Source of the DNA: DASYTH01 sp036002505
GTDB lineage: Bacteria; Actinomycetota; Actinomycetes; Mycobacteriales; Pseudonocardiaceae
Direction of reading: 5' to 3'
Length of the DNA stretch: 64,000 bases
Assembly (NCBI RefSeq): GCF_036002505.1
Contig: NZ_DASYTH010000230.1
Coordinates: 17,537 to 81,536 of the forward strand
The translations under genes were made by a program, and so were the position numbers. Below are positions 17,259 to 26,014 of the stretch, in pieces. A model generated the notes under the pieces. The model searched no databases and was not told the DNA's origin. It saw only the letters and a program-made list of their open reading frames with translations. The first letter of the stretch is position 1. Every line of letters starts with the position of its first letter.

Positions 17259-17909
17259 TCAACCCGCGGCGGGCACCTCGTCGTAGGAGATGAGGCTGTG
17301 CCGCAGGGCGGTCATCAGGGCCTGGGCGCGGTTGGTGGCGCCGAGCTTCTCGTAGAGTCGGGCCACGTAGGTCTTCGCGGTGGACTGGCTGACGAACAGG
17401 GTGCGCGCGATGGCCGGGATGGACATGCTGTCGCGCAGGAGCTCGAGCACCTCGCGTTCGCGGGGGCTGAGGGCGAAGCGGGTGTCGCTCTCCCGGCGCC
17501 GGGAGAGCGCGCCGCCGAGGCCGCTGGCGGTGAACGAGGTGGCGGCGACGGCGGCGTGCCGGATGGCGCAGAGCACCTCGGCGATCGGGGCGGTCTTGGG
17601 CACAAACGCGGAGACCCCGGTGTCCAGCGCGCGGAACAGCACGTCGTCCTCGCCGCGGGTGGCCAGCACCACGATGCCGAGGTCGGCGTAGCGGTCGCGG
17701 AGCTCGCGGGCTAGTTGCAGTCCGTCACCGTCCGGGAGGGCTGCGTCGATGGTGACTACGTTCGGTAGGTGAACGCCGACGACCTGCCGGGCCTGCGCCA
17801 CGGAGCTGGCCTCGGCCACGACCTCAATGTCCTGATGGGGTGCTACCAGCTCGGACAGACCCAGGCGAAGCAGTGGGTGGCCGTCGATCACGGCGATTCG
17901 GATGGTCAT
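17259..17909 (-). CDS. NarL/LuxR-family response regulator
   Basis: A 216-residue two-component regulator. The receiver domain has Asp9, the phosphoacceptor Asp55 in VVTIDAALPDGDG and Lys105 in FVPKTAP. The C-terminal LuxR helix-turn-helix spans about 150-205 (LSPREREVLELLRDSMSIPAIARTLFVSQSTAKTYVARLYEKLG). Only one acidic residue precedes the receiver pocket (IDGHP rather than DDH). No sensor kinase is adjacent. It is transcribed away from the pilus operon and could control it; a CAAGT-N4-ACTTG palindrome (17943-17956) lies between them. Confidence 0.9.
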   Translation of the reverse strand: MTIRIAVIDGHPLLRLGLSELVAPHQDIEVVAEASSVAQARQVVGVHLPNVVTIDAALPDGDGLQLARELRDRYADLGIVVLATRGEDDVLFRALDTGVSAFVPKTAPIAEVLCAIRHAAVAATSFTASGLGGALSRRRESDTRFALSPREREVLELLRDSMSIPAIARTLFVSQSTAKTYVARLYEKLGATNRAQALMTALRHSLISYDEVPAAG

Positions 17910-18142
17910 GACAGGCCCCTTCGGCAGGCTGGGCAACTACCCCAAGTGGTGACTTGTCCGGGATGTCGACTACGGGACGTCACCAGTTACCGATTCACAC
18001 GGCGGTTCCCTCAATTGGGGTCCTCTGATTCCCCGGGCTAGGGGCTTTCGGCCTCCCCCACCCGGGTGTCGGGCGATCGGCGCCCAACCCGGACCGGTCG
18101 CCCGATCCCGCGGCGGGGCCTGCCGGGCGCAGCCTTTCCGGC

Positions 18143-19243
18143 GTGACGATCCTCTGCGAACCCGACCCCACCTGGGCGACCGTGCTGACCGCGGTGGCCG
18201 ACGGGGACGTGCGGCCGGTGGAGACGCTGGCCGACGCGGGCCGGGTGCTGGCCGCAAGCCCCCGCGAGACGCTGGTGGTGCTCGGGCCGGGCGTGGATCT
18301 CGAGCACGCCCTGCGGTTCGCCTCGGATGTGCGGCTGTCCGGCGTGGACGCCCGGCTGGTGCTGGTGCGTGAGTCGGTGACGCCGGCGCTGCGGGCGCGG
18401 GCCGGGGAGTCCGGGGTGGCCAGCGTCGTGGCCGCGGCAGACCGGGTCGCGCTCGCCGCGGCGTTCCGGCGGGCCCGGAAGCCCCGGCGCGGGGCCGGCC
18501 AGGTGATCACGGTGCTGGCGGCCCGGGACGGGTACGGCAAGACGACCGTGGCCATCGGTCTGGCCGCGGCGCTGCCGGGCCGGGTGTGCCTGCTCGACCT
18601 CGACCTCGGGTTCGGCGACCTGGCGAGCACGCTGTCGCTGACGCCGGAGCGGAGCCTGGCCCAGGCCGCCGGCCGGTACCGGGCGGTCACCCCGGCCATG
18701 CTCGGCACGCTGGCGATGCCCGCCTGGTCCGATGTCGATTGCGTGGTCGCCGCGAGCAAACCGGGCGAGGCGACCCGGGTGCCCACGGCGATGGTCGCGG
18801 ACCTGCTGGCGATCCTGCGCGGCGCCTACGACTTCGTGGTCGTCGACACGGTGGAGCGCTACCCGGCGCACGCGCTGGTGGCCTCCGACCGGTCGCAGCA
18901 TCACGTGCTGGTGACCACGGCCGAGCTGCCGGCGCTGCGCCGGCTGCGGTTCACCCTCGACGTGCTCGACGTGCTCCCCTACGGCCGGACCTCGCGCTCG
19001 GTCGTGGTGAACCGGGTCCATCCCGGCGCTCAACTGTCTACTTCGGACATAGAAGAGGTTCTCAAGAGTCGGGTGGCCGTGGCGCTTCCGTCCACACCGG
19101 ACGTTCCGGATTCGGTCAACCGAGGTGAGGTCCTGGTTTCCACCCGGCCGCACCACCCGTTCAGCGCGGCCGTCCGTGGGTTCGCTGATTCCATCGCCCA
19201 GCCCAACACAACAACCACTGAGAAAAGGAAGAAACATGCTTGA
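18143..19243 (+). CDS. CpaE/TadZ-like P-loop ATPase of the pilus operon
   Basis: A 366-residue protein. Residues 1-115 resemble an atypical receiver-like domain. A MinD/ParA-like ATPase follows, with a deviant Walker motif AARDGYGKTT at about 126-135 and LLDLDLGFGDLASTL in place of the usual DLD-GN-Walker segment. The C-terminal half has YDFVVVDTVERYP and the helical end. TadZ/CpaE proteins localise pilus machines at the cell pole or septum. The GTG 18143 start follows a GC-rich leader. Its stop overlaps pilA by 8 bp, so it is the first gene of the operon. Confidence 0.83.
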   Translation: MTILCEPDPTWATVLTAVADGDVRPVETLADAGRVLAASPRETLVVLGPGVDLEHALRFASDVRLSGVDARLVLVRESVTPALRARAGESGVASVVAAADRVALAAAFRRARKPRRGAGQVITVLAARDGYGKTTVAIGLAAALPGRVCLLDLDLGFGDLASTLSLTPERSLAQAAGRYRAVTPAMLGTLAMPAWSDVDCVVAASKPGEATRVPTAMVADLLAILRGAYDFVVVDTVERYPAHALVASDRSQHHVLVTTAELPALRRLRFTLDVLDVLPYGRTSRSVVVNRVHPGAQLSTSDIEEVLKSRVAVALPSTPDVPDSVNRGEVLVSTRPHHPFSAAVRGFADSIAQPNTTTTEKRKKHA

Positions 19244-19598
19244 GCGGATGCGCGAGGCCAGGAGGAACGAGAGCGGCTTCACGCTCATCGAGCTGCTGAT
19301 CGTGATCGTGATCCTGGGCGTGCTCGCCGGGATCGTGGTGTTCGCGGTCAACGGGATCCAGAACAAGGGGGAGGTCAACGCCTGCCAGTCGAACGTCAAA
19401 ACCGTGACCGTGGCGGCCGAGGCCTACTACGCCCAGAAGGGCTCCTACGCCAGCGCGATCGACGACGTCGGGCACACCGCCACGACCCTCGTCGGCGCCG
19501 GACTGCTGCACTCCGCGCCGACGGACGTTGACTACTCCGTGTCGGGTGGCGCGGTGAGCGTCAAGGGATTGGGCAAGTGCCCGGGTTATACGGGCTGA
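19236..19598 (+). CDS. pilA: Major type IV pilin precursor (PilA-like)
   Basis: A 120-residue prepilin. A short basic leader ends at the class III cleavage site ESG/FTLIELLIVIVILGVLAGIVVFAV, with the conserved Glu at +5. GEVNACQSNVKTVTVAAEAYYAQKGSYASAIDD follows, as in the globular part of actinobacterial and clostridial major pilins. Two cysteines near the ends (Cys in NACQ and GKCPG) could form the D-region disulphide. AAGGAAGAA precedes the ATG. A 12-bp hairpin follows and may stabilise this part of the message. Confidence 0.92.
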   Translation: MLERMREARRNESGFTLIELLIVIVILGVLAGIVVFAVNGIQNKGEVNACQSNVKTVTVAAEAYYAQKGSYASAIDDVGHTATTLVGAGLLHSAPTDVDYSVSGGAVSVKGLGKCPGYTG

Positions 19599-19614
19599 TC
19601 CCACTCAAGAACGT

Positions 19615-19646
19615 GGTGGAGGGCCGGCCCCCGACGGCCCTCCACC
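19615..19646 (+). other. Intercistronic hairpin between pilA and pilT
   Basis: GGTGGAGGGCCG (19615-19626) pairs perfectly with CGGCCCTCCACC (19635-19646) across an 8-nt loop, 16 nt after the pilA stop and before the pilT ribosome binding site. No T tract follows. It looks like an mRNA-stabilising or processing element, or an attenuator that lets pilin be made in excess over the assembly proteins. Confidence 0.6.
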
Positions 19647-19669
19647 GCCTGACCGCACGGAGGTTTGCC

Positions 19670-20743
19670 ATGGACAGCAGCCGGATCGACGTGCTGCTCG
19701 AGTCGCTGTGGCAGGCGGGTGGGACCGACCTGCTGCTCACCGCGGGAATGCCGCCGCAGATCCGGGTCCATGGTGAGCTCCGGGCGGTGCCCGAACAGCC
19801 GGTGCTCACCGGCGAGGACACCGTCGCGCTGCTTGACCAGACGCTGTCGGCCGAGCAGCGGGCCGGCTGGGACGGCCGGCACGAGTACGACTTCTCCTTC
19901 TCCTGGCGGGACAACGCCCGGATTCGGGGGAACGCGTTCGTCCAGCGCGGGCTGACCACGGTGGCGCTGCGGATGATTCCCCGGCAGATCCCGTCCATGG
20001 AGCAGCTCGGCCTGCCGCCGGCTCTGCACGAGTTCGCCCGGCGGCACCAGGGTCTGGTGCTGGTGACCGGGCCGACCGGGTCAGGCAAGTCGACGACGCT
20101 GGCCGCGGTGATCGACCGGATCAACCGCGAACGGGCCTGCCACATCATCACGATCGAGGACCCGATCGAGTACATGCACGAGCACCAACGCTCGGCGGTG
20201 AACCAGCGGGAGGTCGGGTCGGACACCGCGTCGTTTCCCGACGCGCTGCGCAGCGCGCTGCGGGAGGACCCGGATGTGCTGCTGGTCGGCGAGATGCGGG
20301 ACCTGGAGTCGATCCGGTTCGCGCTGACCATCGCCGAGACCGGGCACCTCGTCTTCGCCACCCTGCACACCAACGACACGGCGCAGTCGCTGGCCCGCAT
20401 GATCGACGTGTTCCCGGCCGAGCAGCAGGCGCAGGTGCGGGTGCAGCTCGCCGCCGCGCTGACCGGGATCGTCTACCAGCGCCTGGTTCCCCGGGTGCAG
20501 GGCGGACTGGTTGCGGCGTACGAGGTTCTGGTCGCCAACTCCGCGATTCGCAACCTGGTCAAGGAAGGCAAGACCCACCAGCTGCGGAACTCGCTGGTCA
20601 CCGGGCAGCGCGAGGGCATGGTCACGCTCGAGCAGTCGCTGTCCGCGCTGGTGCAGGCCGGCCAGGTGTCCTATTCGGACGCGGCGGCCCGCAGCCTGTA
20701 CCCCCGGGAGATCGAGGCCACGCCGCGCCTGCGGGCGAGCTGA
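19670..20743 (+). CDS. pilT: Type IV pilus retraction ATPase PilT
   Basis: A 357-residue hexameric ATPase. The Walker A sequence GPTGSGKSTT is at about 132-141. The Asp-box reads IITIEDPIEYMHEHQRSAVNQREVGSDTASFPDALRSALREDPDVLLVGEMRD, which includes Walker B, and the His box is HLVFATLHTNDTAQSLARMIDVFPAEQQAQVR. AIRNLVKEGKTHQL is the PilT AIRNLIRE element, which separates it from PilB. CGGAGG precedes the ATG at 19670. It would power pilus disassembly, twitching or DNA uptake. Confidence 0.93.
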   Translation: MDSSRIDVLLESLWQAGGTDLLLTAGMPPQIRVHGELRAVPEQPVLTGEDTVALLDQTLSAEQRAGWDGRHEYDFSFSWRDNARIRGNAFVQRGLTTVALRMIPRQIPSMEQLGLPPALHEFARRHQGLVLVTGPTGSGKSTTLAAVIDRINRERACHIITIEDPIEYMHEHQRSAVNQREVGSDTASFPDALRSALREDPDVLLVGEMRDLESIRFALTIAETGHLVFATLHTNDTAQSLARMIDVFPAEQQAQVRVQLAAALTGIVYQRLVPRVQGGLVAAYEVLVANSAIRNLVKEGKTHQLRNSLVTGQREGMVTLEQSLSALVQAGQVSYSDAAARSLYPREIEATPRLRAS

Positions 20744-20760
20744 CACACAAGGACGTGAGG

Positions 20761-22341
20761 ATGAGAATCAGGAGTCGCACCGAGCCCGCGCCCCCACCCG
20801 CGCGGCACCGCGCCGCGCCGGGTCCGGCCAGCCCCGTCGACCTGCGGGCGGTCACCCCGGATCCGGCGGCCACCGGGCTGCTGCCCGAGCCGCTGGCCCG
20901 CGAGCTGCTCGCCATCCCGCTTTCCGTTGGCACGGACGGGATCGTGGTCGCCGTGGCGGAACCCGACGCTATCGTCCACAGCAGACTGGAGGCCGCGGTC
21001 GGGCAGGCCGTGGTGCTGAGAACGGCGTCCCGCAACGACATCCTGCTCGCCATCGGCAACAGCTACCGCGCGCTGGCCGGGATCGGGGCCCGGGTCAAGG
21101 AGTTCGAGGCCCGGGACACGCCGCGGCGGGACCCGGAGAAGGCGGGCGCGGTGAGCGCCAGCGACGACGCGCCGGTCGTCCAGGTGGTGCAGCTGGTGAT
21201 CACCCAGGCGCTCCGGGACCGGGCGTCGGACGTGCACCTCGAGCCGCAGCAGGACCGGGTCCGGGTGCGGTACCGGATCGACGGCGCGCTGCACGACGTG
21301 GCCGAGCTGCCCGGCTCGATGGGCCCGGCGATCGTCAGCCGGGTCAAGATCCTCGCCGGGATGAACATCGTCGAGCGGCGCCGCCCGCAGGACGGCCAGA
21401 TCAGCATGGAGGTCGAGGGCCGGGCGGTGGACATCCGGGTGTCCACCACGGCGGTGGTCGGCGGCGAGAAGGTCGTGCTGCGGCTGCTGGACAAGAGCCG
21501 GCCGCTGTTCCGGTTGGAGCAGCTGGGCATGCCCGAGCCGATGGTGGCGCGGTACTCGGCGCTGCTGCGCTCCCCGTACGGGATGGTGATCTGCGCCGGG
21601 CCGACCGGCAGCGGCAAGACCACCACGCTGTACGGCTCGCTGGGCGCGGTGAACAGCCCCGAGCGCAACATCATGACCATCGAGGACCCGGTCGAGTACA
21701 CGTTCCCGGACGTCAACCAGATCCAGATCAACGAGGCGGCCGGGATCGGCTTCGCCGGCGGGCTCAAGTCGATCCTGCGCCAGGACCCGGACATCATCCT
21801 GGTCGGCGAGGTGCGCGACGTGGAGACCGCGCGGATCGCCGTGCAGTCCGCGCTGACCGGGCACCTGGTGCTCTCCTCGCTGCACGCCACCGACGCGCCC
21901 GCGGCGCTGCACCGGTTGCTGGACATGGGAATCGAGGGCTTCCTGGTGGCCTCCTCGGTGACCGCGGTGCTCTCCCAGCGGCTGGTCCGGCGGATCTGCC
22001 CGCACTGCGTGGCCTACTACGAGCCGTCGCCGGAGGAGCTGGCGTTCCTTGAAGCGCTCGGCGGCTCGGACGGTGGAGCCGGCGGCGGGTTCGTGCGCGG
22101 CACGGGCTGCAACTTCTGTGCCCGCACCGGATATCTCGACCGGATCGGGGTGTACGAGCTGATGCCGGTCACCGACGCGATCCGGGAGCTGGTCCTGGAC
22201 CGCGCCCCGCACGAGGAGATCCGCAAGGTGGCGCGGTACGAGGGCATGCGCACGCTGCAGGAGGAGGCGCTGCGGCTGGTGGCCAACGGTGTGACGAACC
22301 TGAGCGAGCTGCTGCGCTCCCTGTACGTGGTGGGTGGTTGA
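20761..22341 (+). CDS. pilB: Type IV pilus assembly ATPase PilB
   Basis: A protein of about 526 residues. An N-terminal MshEN-like domain (LLPEPLARELLAIPLSVGTDGIVVAVAEPDA) precedes the ATPase, with SDVHLEPQQDRVRVRYRIDG, Walker A GPTGSGKTTTLYGSL at about 280, DPDIILVGEVRD and HLVLSSLHATDAPAALHRLLDMGIE. A tetracysteine zinc site (CPHC and CNFC) near the C-terminus is diagnostic of PilB/GspE. ATG 20761 with AAGGA upstream is chosen over GTG 20755. It drives pilin extrusion. MshEN domains often bind cyclic di-GMP, which is an inference here. Confidence 0.93.
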   Translation: MRIRSRTEPAPPPARHRAAPGPASPVDLRAVTPDPAATGLLPEPLARELLAIPLSVGTDGIVVAVAEPDAIVHSRLEAAVGQAVVLRTASRNDILLAIGNSYRALAGIGARVKEFEARDTPRRDPEKAGAVSASDDAPVVQVVQLVITQALRDRASDVHLEPQQDRVRVRYRIDGALHDVAELPGSMGPAIVSRVKILAGMNIVERRRPQDGQISMEVEGRAVDIRVSTTAVVGGEKVVLRLLDKSRPLFRLEQLGMPEPMVARYSALLRSPYGMVICAGPTGSGKTTTLYGSLGAVNSPERNIMTIEDPVEYTFPDVNQIQINEAAGIGFAGGLKSILRQDPDIILVGEVRDVETARIAVQSALTGHLVLSSLHATDAPAALHRLLDMGIEGFLVASSVTAVLSQRLVRRICPHCVAYYEPSPEELAFLEALGGSDGGAGGGFVRGTGCNFCARTGYLDRIGVYELMPVTDAIRELVLDRAPHEEIRKVARYEGMRTLQEEALRLVANGVTNLSELLRSLYVVGG

Positions 22342-22342
22342 G

Positions 22343-23458
22343 ATGACCGAGCTGGAGCTGCGGGACGCCCGGGCGGTGCACCGGACGAGCTTTCTGCGCA
22401 AGGAGCTGACCCCACCGCGGGTCAAGCGCGAGGAGGTGATGCACCTGTCGCGGCAGCTCGGTGCGTTCATCCGGGCCGGGCTGCCGCTGATCGAGGCGGT
22501 GCACTCGCTGGGTGCCGAGGCCGGCAACTCCTCGGTGCGCCGGATGATGGCGCAGGTCGAGGACGGGTTGCGGCGCGGGGAGAAGCTCTCCGACTGCTTC
22601 GACCGGCACCCGAAGATCTTTCCCGAGTTCTACCGGGGAATCCTGCACTCGGCGGAGCTCTCCGGGCAGCTGGACACGGTGCTGGAGCAGCTGGCGCGGT
22701 ACCTGGAGCGCGACCTCGAGGCCCGCCGGAAGATCAAGTCCGCGATGATCTACCCGATCATGATCGCGGCGATGTCCGTGGTCACCGTGGTGGTGCTGGC
22801 GAGCTTCGTGCTGCCGCGGTTCAAGGAGTTCTTCGCCGGGCTGAACGCCGACCTGCCGCTGCCGACCCGGATGCTGCTGGGGGTCACCGACTTCCTCGGC
22901 CAGTGGTGGTGGGCGGTGCTGGCCGGGCTGGGCGTGATCATTGCCGCGGCGGTGCTCGCGCTGCGGTTCGAGCCCGGGCGGTTCGGGCGGGACCGGCTGC
23001 TGCTGCGGCTTCCGGTGCTCGGGCAGACGATCCGGTTCGCCCTGGTGGAACGGTTCTGCCGGGTCCTGTCCTCAATGGTCAGTGCCGGCGTGGCGCTGCC
23101 GGAGGCGCTGCGGGTGGCCACCGACGCGCTGCGCAACCTGGTGTTCCAGCGTGCCCTGGCCCGGGTCGGCGAGTCGCTCCTGGAGGGCGAGGGCCTGGCC
23201 GAGCCGCTGGCCGCCACGGGCCTGTTCCCCGGCACCGCCGCCCAGATGATGCGCGTGGGCGAGGAGACCGGCACGCTCGACACCCAGCTCTCCACCACCG
23301 CCGCCTACTACGAGGGCGAGCTGGACTACAAGCTCAAGAAGCTGATCTCCCTGTTCGAGCCCGCGGTGATCATCGTGATGGGCCTGGTGGTCGGCTTCGT
23401 CGCGGTGGCCCTGGTCTCCGCCATGTACGGCATCTTCAACCAGGTGAAAGTCCAATGA
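22343..23458 (+). CDS. pilC: Type IV pilus inner-membrane platform protein PilC
   Basis: A 371-residue polytopic protein with two GspF domains. The first begins LSRQLGAFIRAGLPLIEAVHSLG, and YRGILHSAELSGQLDTVLEQLARYLE precedes the first transmembrane pair. The second begins ERFCRVLSSMVSAGVALPEALRVAT and contains MRVGEETGTLDTQLSTTAAYYEGELDYKLKKLISLFEPAVIIVMGLVVGF. It couples the PilB and PilT motors to the fibre. It starts 1 bp after the pilB stop. Confidence 0.93.
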   Translation: MTELELRDARAVHRTSFLRKELTPPRVKREEVMHLSRQLGAFIRAGLPLIEAVHSLGAEAGNSSVRRMMAQVEDGLRRGEKLSDCFDRHPKIFPEFYRGILHSAELSGQLDTVLEQLARYLERDLEARRKIKSAMIYPIMIAAMSVVTVVVLASFVLPRFKEFFAGLNADLPLPTRMLLGVTDFLGQWWWAVLAGLGVIIAAAVLALRFEPGRFGRDRLLLRLPVLGQTIRFALVERFCRVLSSMVSAGVALPEALRVATDALRNLVFQRALARVGESLLEGEGLAEPLAATGLFPGTAAQMMRVGEETGTLDTQLSTTAAYYEGELDYKLKKLISLFEPAVIIVMGLVVGFVAVALVSAMYGIFNQVKVQ

Positions 23459-23880
23459 GGACGGTGGCAGGCGACCGGGGCGAGAGCCTGCTCGAGCTGG
23501 TCATCGCCGTGGCGCTGCTGGGCATCGCGCTGGTCGGGATCGTCGGCGGCCTGGCCATCAGCATCAGGACCTCGGACACGCACCGCAAGCAGTCAACCGC
23601 CAGCGCCTACGCCCGCGACTACGCCGAGGCCATTGAGAAGGCGCCGTACACGACCTGTGCGAGCGCGTCGACGTACGCCTTGGCGGGAACCGTGCCATCC
23701 GGGTACACGAAGTCGGTGGTCGGCGTGAAGTACTGGAGTGGGTCCGAGTGGCTGGGCACGTGCGGCAGCGATTCGGGGCTGCAGCAGGTCACCGTGCGGG
23801 TGGCGAGCAACGACGGGAGGGCTGCGGAGACGCTGACCCTGGTGCTGCGCAAACCCTGCGAGCCGGGGTCGGCATGTTGA
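23455..23880 (+). CDS. Minor prepilin-like protein 1
   Basis: A 141-residue protein with a prepilin leader: DRG/ESLLELVIAVALLGIALVGIVGGL, where the residue after the cleavage glycine is Glu instead of Phe. The rest is a small globular domain with paired cysteines (YTTCAS, GTCGSDSG, KPCEPGSAC). It overlaps pilC (ATGA) and the next gene by 7 bp. A minor pilin priming fibre assembly is the likely role. Confidence 0.85.
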   Translation: MRTVAGDRGESLLELVIAVALLGIALVGIVGGLAISIRTSDTHRKQSTASAYARDYAEAIEKAPYTTCASASTYALAGTVPSGYTKSVVGVKYWSGSEWLGTCGSDSGLQQVTVRVASNDGRAAETLTLVLRKPCEPGSAC

Positions 23881-24494
23881 GGCGCGACGAGGGGTTCACG
23901 CTGATCGAGCTGCTGGTCGCGGTCGTGCTCATCGGTGTGATCATGGTGCCGCTGACCGAGGTGGTGATCAGCTACCTGCGCAACACCGACACCACCACCG
24001 CCCGCCAGGTCGAGTCGCACGACCAGCAGATCGCCGCGGCCTACTGGCAGCAGGACGTCTCGAGCATCGGTGTCCGCTCGCCCTACGACGCGGCGTCGCA
24101 GAGCTTCCCGCTGCAGAGGTCGGTCAACACGGTGTTCCCGTGCGCACTGCCGGGCGGCGCGAGTCCGGTCGTCGTGCTGGCCTGGAACCAGTACGACTCC
24201 TTCGGCAGCCCAACCACCATCAGCGTCGCCTACGCGACGATCACCGGCAAAACCCAGCTGATCCGCGTGCACTGCATGGGATCCACGGTGGACTCGAACG
24301 AGGTCATCGCACGGGCGCTCGACCCGTCCGTGACGCCGGCCGTGGCATGCCTGACTGGTACCGGTGGCACGAGTTGCACCGGCTCGGGTTCGGATGTGCC
24401 GCAATCGATCAACCTGAAGTTCACCGTCAAGGACCCGTCCGGCAAGGGCCAGCAATACGTCGTGAGCCTCGACGGGCAACGGAGGCAGACATGA
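23874..24494 (+). CDS. Minor prepilin-like protein 2 (PilW/PilJ-like)
   Basis: A 206-residue protein with a canonical class III leader, MLRRDEG/FTLIELLVAVVLIGVIMVPLTEVVISYL. The globular part has YWQQDVSSIGVRSPYD and several cysteines, which resembles PilW or PilJ-type minor pilins. It overlaps its neighbours on both sides (7 bp upstream, ATGA downstream). Function in pilus priming or tip building is inferred from position and leader. Confidence 0.86.
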   Translation: MLRRDEGFTLIELLVAVVLIGVIMVPLTEVVISYLRNTDTTTARQVESHDQQIAAAYWQQDVSSIGVRSPYDAASQSFPLQRSVNTVFPCALPGGASPVVVLAWNQYDSFGSPTTISVAYATITGKTQLIRVHCMGSTVDSNEVIARALDPSVTPAVACLTGTGGTSCTGSGSDVPQSINLKFTVKDPSGKGQQYVVSLDGQRRQT

Positions 24495-26014
24495 TCCGTC
24501 GCATCCGAAACTCCGATGACGGCGGTGCCGCGCTGGTGATCGTGCTGATCATCGTCACGGTCATGGCGCTCGCCATGGGCGCTCTCCTGTCGATGACCAC
24601 GACCAGTGAGCGCACCACGGTCACGCTGCGGGACCAGGCCGGAGTGGCCTACAACGGCGACGGCGCCGCGCAAGCCGCGATCAACGCGCTGCGTTTGAGC
24701 GACTTCAACAACGGCGTCGGCAAGCAGTGCTTCGACGGTTCCAAGCCGACGCTGGAGCTGCCCGGTTTCTACCCGGGCACCAACGGGCAGAACGGTTCCG
24801 CGGCGTCGTCGGCCGCGGTGACCTGCGCGGCGGAGCCGGGTACCGGAGAGCAGGGCTCCCCGGTTCCGATCTCCGCGGCCAACAAGCCGGGCAACGCCGT
24901 GCTCACGCTGGGCACCGCGGCGGGCGAGAAGGGCCAGACGTACGGGCAGAGCAACAAACCCGTGACGATCCGCGGCGGGGTGATCTCCAACTCCACCATC
25001 GACAGCACCCAGGCGCAGCTCACCGTGACCGGCGGCGCGTCGGTCCGGGCGGTGGGCGCATGCACCGGCCCGATCACCCCGGCCTGCACGCCGACCGTGC
25101 CGGTGACCGACCCCAACTATCCCGCGCCGACCGATCCGCCGGCGCCGCCCAGCGCGCTTCCGTCCTGCAACAACCAGAACCAGCTCGCCGAGTTCCGGCC
25201 GGGCCTCTACACCGACGCCGCTTTCCTCAGCAACTGCAAAGCGTCCTGGCTGCTGTTCCAGCCCGGCACGTACTACTTCGACTTCACCGCGCCGGCTTCG
25301 CACGTGTGGACGATCAGCAAGACGGCCGTCGGCGGCACGTTGACCGGTGCCAAGTCCAACACCGCGCCGGCCGTTCCGGGCGCGTGCGTGAACCCGATCA
25401 ACTCGACGTCGGCGGTCGGGGTGGAGTTCGTGTTCGGTGGGGACAGCCAGCTCGTGTTCGACAAGGGCGTGCAGGCCGAGTTCTGCGCCACCTATCACCA
25501 GACGAGCATTCCGACGGTGCTCCACGGGCTCAAGTCGACCATTGTCAACGGCGCCTTCTCGGCCCGCGGGCAGTTCGGCTGCGTCGTCCAGGTGGCCGGC
25601 TGCGATCTGGTCTCGGACGGCACGAACGGGACCAAGCCGGCGTTCTTCTTCGAGGGCTTCGTCTACGCGCCACTGGCGAGCATCGATATCGCGGTGAACA
25701 ACACCACCCAGCCGTACTTCAACTTCGGCATCGTCGCGCGGACGCTCACGTTCACCACGACCGGAAGCGCGTGCACGCCACCGGCCTGCACGGCGTTCAT
25801 CTCGCTGCCGGACAACTCACCCGGATACGGTATCGCCAGCACCATCGTGAACCTGACGGTTTACGTCTGCCCCGGAGTGACGACGAATACCTGTGCCACC
25901 ACCGCGTCGAAACGCCTGGCGCTCACCGCCCGGGTGCAACTGCGGGATCCGGGCGGCAGCCCGACGCCGGGTAACCGGGAGGTGACCGTTCTCAGCTGGT
26001 CCACCATTCGCTGA
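24491..26014 (+). CDS. PilX-like protein, candidate pilus tip or adhesin subunit
   Basis: A 507-residue protein. The first 45 residues (DDGGAALVIVLIIVTVMALAMGALLSMTTTSERTT) are a PilX-type N-terminal membrane segment without a processed Phe/Glu leader. A long Ser/Thr/Gly-rich, cysteine-containing ectodomain follows. It holds beta-rich runs such as VTIRGGVISNSTIDSTQAQLTVTGGASVRAVG, reminiscent of parallel beta structure, and a proline-rich stretch near 205-220. Encoded last in the operon, it is the best candidate for a surface-exposed adhesive or tip component. Its end overlaps the convergent prepilin peptidase gene by 23 bp. Confidence 0.75.
   Translation: MIRRIRNSDDGGAALVIVLIIVTVMALAMGALLSMTTTSERTTVTLRDQAGVAYNGDGAAQAAINALRLSDFNNGVGKQCFDGSKPTLELPGFYPGTNGQNGSAASSAAVTCAAEPGTGEQGSPVPISAANKPGNAVLTLGTAAGEKGQTYGQSNKPVTIRGGVISNSTIDSTQAQLTVTGGASVRAVGACTGPITPACTPTVPVTDPNYPAPTDPPAPPSALPSCNNQNQLAEFRPGLYTDAAFLSNCKASWLLFQPGTYYFDFTAPASHVWTISKTAVGGTLTGAKSNTAPAVPGACVNPINSTSAVGVEFVFGGDSQLVFDKGVQAEFCATYHQTSIPTVLHGLKSTIVNGAFSARGQFGCVVQVAGCDLVSDGTNGTKPAFFFEGFVYAPLASIDIAVNNTTQPYFNFGIVARTLTFTTTGSACTPPACTAFISLPDNSPGYGIASTIVNLTVYVCPGVTTNTCATTASKRLALTARVQLRDPGGSPTPGNREVTVLSWSTIR

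Noticed and set aside
17769..18041. Small plus-strand gene opposite the response regulator promoter
   Set aside because: Low-complexity translation without a ribosome site. It overlaps the regulator coding region and the divergent promoter region.
20671..22527. A 618-codon minus-strand open frame opposite pilB
   Set aside because: Antisense shadow of an operon with overlapping starts and clear PilB motifs.
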